The notes under the pieces were generated by a model. The model was not told where the DNA came from and did not search any database. It worked only from the letters and a program-made list of their open reading frames with translations. 30,825 nt of DNA. It comes from Paulinella micropora (taxonomy: Eukaryota; Cercozoa; Imbricatea; Euglyphida). Position numbers and translations under genes: made by a program. The stretch lies in assembly GCA_009731375.1 (NCBI GenBank), contig BJOX01000161.1:858762-889586 (forward strand), given 5' to 3'. Shown piece after piece: positions 27,441 through 30,825 of this stretch; the first letter of the stretch is position 1; every line of letters starts with the position of its first letter.

Positions 27441-29084
27441 ATGCGGGCTTCTGCCGCTGCGACCAGTAGTAGCCAGGGTGGGCCGCCCCCGGCGGCGTGG
27501 GCCGCGGTCCGGGACTACCTGGGCTGGGCGGGGCTGCCGGCCCTGGCCGCGACGTGCCCGGCCCGGCACGCCCAGCTGGTGCTGGGCTGGCCCGGCAGCA
27601 GCTGGGCGCGCTTCAGCTGCCCGGCGCTGCGCCTCGTGACCGCGGCCGAGGGCGCGCGGTTCCTGGCCGTCGTCGGCGACGCCTGGGCCACCGCCAGGCT
27701 CGACGTGCCGCTGGTGCTGCTCGGGGCCGAGGGTTTGGCGGCGCTGCAGACACTGCAGTTCGTGGGGCTCACGGTGCAGCGACTGGAGCTAGCGGAGCCC
27801 ACGGACGCGACCCTCGCGAGCGCCGTCCGGACTTTCCCCGGCACGCGGCACCTGAGGCTGGCCAAGTGCCCCAGCGACCAGGGGCAAGCATTCCTAGACC
27901 AGCTGCGCGACAACACCGGCGTCACGGGCGGCGGGCTGGCGGTCCTAGCCGAGCTGCGCGACCTGCGGGGGCTGGAGCTCTTTGGTAGCGGGCCCCTGAG
28001 CGGTCCCCGGAGCGGTCCCCCGCTGCTCTGGCCGCGGAGCCTTGAATCCTTGCGGCTCGAGCACTGCAACGCCCTCGACTCCAAGGAAGTGCAGCAGCTG
28101 CAACAGCTGCCCGGCCTGCGGGACCTGTACATCGGCCGCTGCGGCCTGACGGCTCCCAGCCTGCAGCACTTGTCCGAACTGCGCAGGCTGCGGGCGCTGC
28201 ACCTGAACGGTTCCATTGCTCTCGACGACACGGAGCTCACGCCGCTACTAGCACAGCTGCCGGACTTAGAGGAGCTTAGCCTTCTCCGTTGCCAGGAGCT
28301 CACCGACAACGCGATCCAGGCCCTGGCCCCGCTGACCGGCCTGCGGCGGCTCGACCTCTCCGGTAGTTCCTGGCTCACCGACGCGGGCCTGTGGAAACTG
28401 TGCGGCCTGGTGGGATTGGAGGGCCGGGGGAGCCTGCAAGCCCTGCAGAAACTAGTCTTGGCAGGCTGTGATCGGCTGACGGCTGTAGGTTTGGTCCCCC
28501 TGGTAGCGCTGCCGGCTTTGACACACCTCGACCTGAGCTCGTGCCCTCTTCTGACCGCTGGGGGGCTCCAGCTGTTGTTGCGGGCGGTGCCTGGGCTGGA
28601 GGAGCTCAAGCTCAGAGGCTGCGAGCGGCTTACTAACGCAGCGCTGGCACACTTAGGGGCCTCGCTGGCGTTGCGCAGTCTGGACGTGGGCTTCTGTCGC
28701 GGACTCACCAACGCGGGGCTGGCTCTGTTACCGCTCGGCTTAGAAAAGCTAGACCTCCATGGCTGCAACTGGCTCACGGACAGGGGTTGGGGGCTTCTAG
28801 TGGAGAGATCGCCAGGGGTACGCGAGCTCAACCTGAGCAGGTGCGACGGCCTCCTCCTCACCCCAGCGGGGCTCGGACACTTGCAACGGCTGCCACGGCT
28901 GGCGCAGCTCGACCTGAGCGACTGCGGCTGGCTCACGGACCAGGGGCTAGACCAGCTGCGCGAGTTGCGCGGACTGCAACGCGTCCGGCTGACAGGCTGC
29001 CGGGGGCTCACGCCCGGGGCGGTGGCCGGACTGCTGCGCGCGCGCCCGGCCCTCCAGGTGGAAACCCTCCTGTGGGTGCAGTGA
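27441..29084 (+). CDS. F-box / leucine-rich-repeat protein (AMN1/FBXL type)
   Basis: A 547-residue protein from ATG 27441. Residues about 17-50 (PPPAAWAAVRDYLGWAGL then PALAATCP) fit an F-box, which binds Skp1 in SCF ubiquitin ligases. After a linker, from about residue 90 to the end, there are more than a dozen Leu-rich repeats of the cysteine-containing type, about 24-26 residues each, with units like LRRLDLSGSSWLTDAGL, LTHLDLSSCPLLTAGGL and LAQLDLSDCGWLTDQGL. This repeat type forms the substrate-binding solenoid of FBXL proteins. The protein would act as an SCF substrate receptor; its target is unknown. No stop or frame break and no intron visible. The next gene downstream is its paralogue. 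Confidence 0.88.
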   Translation: MRASAAATSSSQGGPPPAAWAAVRDYLGWAGLPALAATCPARHAQLVLGWPGSSWARFSCPALRLVTAAEGARFLAVVGDAWATARLDVPLVLLGAEGLAALQTLQFVGLTVQRLELAEPTDATLASAVRTFPGTRHLRLAKCPSDQGQAFLDQLRDNTGVTGGGLAVLAELRDLRGLELFGSGPLSGPRSGPPLLWPRSLESLRLEHCNALDSKEVQQLQQLPGLRDLYIGRCGLTAPSLQHLSELRRLRALHLNGSIALDDTELTPLLAQLPDLEELSLLRCQELTDNAIQALAPLTGLRRLDLSGSSWLTDAGLWKLCGLVGLEGRGSLQALQKLVLAGCDRLTAVGLVPLVALPALTHLDLSSCPLLTAGGLQLLLRAVPGLEELKLRGCERLTNAALAHLGASLALRSLDVGFCRGLTNAGLALLPLGLEKLDLHGCNWLTDRGWGLLVERSPGVRELNLSRCDGLLLTPAGLGHLQRLPRLAQLDLSDCGWLTDQGLDQLRELRGLQRVRLTGCRGLTPGAVAGLLRARPALQVETLLWVQ

Positions 29085-29688
29085 GCGGCGGCGTCGCCAG
29101 CCGCGCCCCCCTCCTCCTTGTCCTTTCTCTCCCCGGCCGGGCGGCGGGGCGCGGCCAGCCGGTACCGCCTGCGCGGTCCAGACTCGGACGACGAAGAAAG
29201 AAACTGTCTGGGGGGTCTCTGGCCCAGCCCTCAGCCCTGGCCGGCGCTTGCTCCCCCTCCTGCTCCAGCCTAGCCGCTCGGAGGGGAGGAGAAAAGCCCG
29301 CGCCCTCCCCTCGTCTTCCTCCTCCTGTCTCTCTTCCTCTTCTTCTTCTGCCCTCTTCTTTCTCTTTTGCTTCCTGTTCTCTCTCCCTTCCCCGCGCGCA
29401 GCTCGCGTGCGCCTAACCGCTCTGGGCTGCTGCGCCTGGCCGGTGGCCGATGAGGCTATTAGTAAAAGCGCACACGCTCTCTCTCTCTCTCTGTCTTGCT
29501 CTCCCGCGGTGTCCGTCCGTCCCCTCTGCTCTTTCTGACTGGGCGGCCCGGCTCGACGGGTCCCAGCGCGCGGCGGAGCGAGCGCTCGCCCGGGCACCGC
29601 AACCGGACCGACAGGGGTGGAGCAGCGTCCCCCCGTGTGCCGCCGCCGTCGCCGAAGGGGGAGGCTTGGCTAGTCCCACGCAAAGACC
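29085..29688. other. Spacer between F-box/LRR genes
   Basis: About 600 bases, GC-rich at first, then a C/T-rich stretch (29300-29395) and a short (CT)n at about 29478-29492. No supported gene. It probably holds the promoter and 5' leader of the second F-box/LRR gene. Confidence 0.5.
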
Positions 29689-30652
29689 ATGCGAGCCGCG
29701 GAGGCCGCGGGCCAGGGCGGGCCGCCCCCGGCGGCGTGGGCCGCGCTCAGGGACAGCCTGGGCTGGGCGGGGCTGCCGGCCCTGGCCGCCACGTGCCCGG
29801 AGTGGCGCGGGCTGCTGCTCCGGCCTAGCANNNNNNNNNNNNNNNNNNNNNNNNNNNNNNNNNNNNNNNNNNNNNNNNNNNNNNNNNNNNNNNNNNNNNN
29901 NNNNNNNNNNNNNNNNNNNNNNNNNNNNNNNNNNNNNNNNNNNNNNNNNNNNNNNNNNNNNNNNNNNNNNNNNNNNNNNNNNNNNNNNNNNNNNNCTGCA
30001 AAGCCCGTGGCTAAGACACCTGCCAACGCTGCCGTCCTTGCGGCAGCTCGATCTCAGCCAGTGCTCCGGCTTGACCGACGGGGAGCTAGAGCAGCTGCCT
30101 AACCTAGAGGAGCTCAGGCTTGGCTTCAGCGGTTGGCTGACCGGCGCCGGGCTGGCGCACTTGCAGCCGCTGCAGAGGTTGCGACGACTTGATCTGAACG
30201 GCTGTGCTAAACTCACCAACCAGGATTTGTCGAGGCTGCCGCACAGCCTGGAGGAGCTCGATCTGTGTGGCTGCCGCTTACTCCAGGACGAGGGGCTGGC
30301 GTGCCTGCGGGCGTTGCAGCAGCTTCGGCAGCTCAGGCTCAGCGGACACAACCAATTCACCGACCGCGGACTGGCATACTTGGGACAACTGCGGGGGCTG
30401 CGGCGGCTCTTGCTCAGCCAGCGCCGCGGGCTCACCGAACAGGGTCTGTCGAAGCTGCCGGCCGTGCTGGAGCAGCTGGACCTTAGCTACTCCGGCTGGC
30501 TCACGGACAAGGGGCTGCGGAAACTGTGCACCAAACACGGGCTGCAACGCCTCGGGCTGACCGGGTGCAATGAGATCACGCGCGGAGCGGTACAAGAGCT
30601 GTTGCGCGCACGGCCGGCCCTCCAAGTAGAGGGCTGGTGGCCCGAAGAATAG
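29689..30652 (+). CDS. Second F-box / leucine-rich-repeat protein (paralogue, contains assembly gap)
   Basis: ATG 29689 starts MRAAEAAGQGGPPPAAWAAL, closely matching the first F-box/LRR gene at protein and DNA level through LGWAGLPALAATCP. A 165-N gap (29831-29995) follows. After the gap the reading continues in a different frame with LRR units such as LRQLDLSQCSGLTDGEL, LRRLDLNGCAKLTNQDL and LEQLDLSYSGWLTDKGL, ending ARPALQVEGWWPEE at TAG 30650-30652. The first gene ends with the equivalent ARPALQVETLLWVQ. The frame change means the gap length is not exact. With the gap as drawn this copy would have far fewer repeats than its neighbour, so either repeats are hidden in the gap or it is a shorter gene. 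Predicted role: SCF substrate receptor. Confidence 0.82.
29831..29995. other. Assembly gap (165 N) in second F-box/LRR gene
   Basis: Run of 165 N, the same length as the gap at 23823-23987. Confidence 0.99.
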
Positions 30653-30825
30653 GTACAGGGAGGAGGAGGGCCCTGCGAGCAGGAGGGGGGGGGAGACTCT
30701 CTTCTGCCGCGGTAGCTGCACCCAGCCGCCCCCCCCCCCGCGGGCCCTCGTCCGCGCGTGCCTCTTGCCCTGGCGCGACCAACCGGCGGGCACGACACCA
30801 CCCCCTGGCTACCACGGGGGGGGGG
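30653..30825. other. GC-rich 3' flank
   Basis: Short G/C-homopolymer-rich end of the window. No feature recognised. Confidence 0.4.

Noticed and set aside
27515-29011. 498-codon minus-strand ORF
   Set aside because: Antisense of the F-box/LRR gene; Ser/Arg/Pro-rich shadow without motifs.
14300-30825. Integrated giant or herpes-like virus
   Set aside because: Compositional break, intronless genes and tandem families would fit, but no capsid, polymerase, packaging ATPase or other hallmark gene is visible.

Overview
This is nuclear DNA of a eukaryote. The evidence is a non-LTR retrotransposon, a Ty1/copia LTR retrotransposon primed by an initiator-tRNA fragment, about 2 kb of mixed microsatellites, and F-box/leucine-rich-repeat genes. 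No ribosome-binding sites or operons of bacterial type are seen. The species cannot be named from the sequence. Large apparently intronless ORFs of very high G+C beside AT-rich mobile DNA would suit a GC-rich, intron-poor protist or alga, but this is a guess. An integrated large DNA virus was considered for the GC-rich half, but no viral hallmark gene is visible.

Layout. 1-3840 (minus strand): a decayed Jockey/CR1-like LINE, cut by the left edge, with ORF1 (coiled coil plus RNA-binding domain) and ORF2 (EEP endonuclease plus reverse transcriptase). 3841-5852: back-to-back simple repeats. 5853-6682: AT-rich single-copy-looking DNA with no gene recognised. 6683-14244: a nearly complete copia element with two LTRs, gag-protease and pol in different frames, and a primer-binding site matching the anticodon arm of tRNA-iMet. 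At about 14300 base composition jumps to very GC-rich. A GC-rich minisatellite (14380-14770) is followed by a minus-strand gene for a probable type I membrane protein (15117-15770).

16484-26803 holds three tandem plus-strand paralogues, here called A, B and C. They share an N-terminal domain of about 365 residues that begins with a W-L-A-[NQ]-T-x-Y motif and ends near a W-x-P-W-L-L motif. This is followed by a Ser/Pro/Gly-rich spacer, basic nuclear-localisation-like patches and C-terminal helical repeats. I do not recognise the family; it is the most interesting content of the window. A short ORF follows (26986-27323), then two tandem F-box/LRR genes (27441-29084 and 29689-30652), probably substrate receptors of SCF ubiquitin ligases.

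Five assembly gaps (17740-17749, 20660-20669, 23823-23987, 26976-26985, 29831-29995) and long poly-C runs disturb several of these genes. Some frame breaks (genes A, B, C and the second F-box gene) may therefore be assembly faults rather than mutations.

Working model (inference): the GC-rich half is a lineage-specific, tandemly duplicated gene cluster combining a putative nuclear regulator family with ubiquitin-ligase adaptors. It is flanked by a repeat-rich, AT-rich block.
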